A stretch of DNA of 64,000 nucleotides from assembly GCF_017368455.1 (NCBI RefSeq), contig NZ_JAFNJU010000005.1:180602-244601 (forward strand), read 5' to 3'. Both the position numbers and the translations under genes were made by a program. This stretch comes from Proteiniclasticum aestuarii. Its GTDB lineage: Bacteria > Bacillota > Clostridia > Clostridiales > Clostridiaceae. The notes beneath the pieces are model-generated. The model was not told the DNA's origin and searched no databases. It worked only from the letters and a program-made list of their open reading frames with translations. Shown here one piece after another: positions 63,839 to 64,000 of this stretch. Every line of letters begins with the position of its first letter. Position 1 is the stretch's first letter.

Positions 63839-64000
63839 GAAAAACTTTTGTGTTTTTATCGAAGACACTTCTGATGTTAATTGTAATAGTAAGTTCCGTT
63901 TAGAAAAGAAAAAAAGAGAGAAACAGAACTTAGTGTTGCAAAGAGAATAAACAAGCCATTATGATGAACAGGATATCCGACCCCAGGACATCAGGAGGAT

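Noticed and set aside
63711..63950. Plus-strand reading frame of 79 codons near the right end
   Set aside because: It runs through the T-box leader and promoter of asnA on the other strand; no coding character.

Overview
The window reads as chromosomal DNA of a low-to-mid GC Gram-positive bacterium, most likely a member of Clostridia. The evidence is Shine-Dalgarno sequences of AGGAGG type, frequent TTG and GTG starts, a T-box leader, sortase-anchored surface proteins, the pth-mfd-prsA-mazG-hup-rqcP-divIC-S1 and tilS-hpt-ftsH / fhs / coaX-dus-greA-lysS gene orders, and flavin-based acyl-CoA metabolism. The genus cannot be assigned from sequence reading alone.

Layout. 1-6.5 kb: the 3' part of an HtrA-like protein whose catalytic triad looks lost, then pth, mfd and a PrsA-type foldase. 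6.6-11.2 kb (minus): one giant LPKTG surface protein with about 13 CnaB repeats, followed by an AT-rich 0.8 kb gap. 12-19.7 kb: housekeeping genes (YabN/MazG, HU, RqcP, DivIC, S1 protein), three tRNAs from one consensus promoter, a GyrI-like protein, TrkA/TrkH potassium uptake and an acetyltransferase. 20.2-26 kb: a pilus island whose order (adhesin - small protein - SipA-like pseudo-peptidase - FctA-like pilin - class B sortase - FctB-like LPSTG protein) matches streptococcal FCT pilus loci. 26.2-41.5 kb: a divergent catabolic locus. The minus arm carries a MaoC hydratase, acyl-CoA dehydrogenase, EtfB/EtfA and a hydrolase. The plus arm carries an SDR reductase, a FabH-like enzyme, a complete Liv-type ABC transporter, a structured RNA candidate, a CoA-transferase, a hydrolase and a TetR regulator. 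Together they could import a carboxylate, activate it by CoA transfer and run an (R)-stereochemistry beta-oxidation cycle, closed by a FabH-like enzyme instead of a classical thiolase. The shared intergenic region holds a perfect CcpA cre site and two matching 22-bp inverted-repeat operators, one at each promoter.

41.6-50.5 kb: TraX-like protein, a FakA-FakB fusion, a DUF2177 membrane protein, an unknown protein, a class II CPD photolyase, an ABC transporter and a B12-binding protein (all minus), divergent from an XRE-HTH/B12-binding regulator. That regulator carries the W-x9-EH signature of CarH-type adenosylcobalamin photoreceptors. A light-sensing, UV-repair regulon is the most exciting reading of this region. 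50.6-64 kb: ZIP transporter, tRNA-Pro, small zinc-ribbon protein, tilS-hpt, ftsH, thioesterase-fhs, coaX-dus, greA-lysS, and asnA behind an AAC-specifier T-box.

The best candidates for something undescribed are the cobalamin photoreceptor/photolyase locus (44.8-50.5 kb), the dual-controlled (R)-beta-oxidation/Liv locus (26.5-41.5 kb), and the roughly 150-nt structured RNA at 38.49-38.64 kb.
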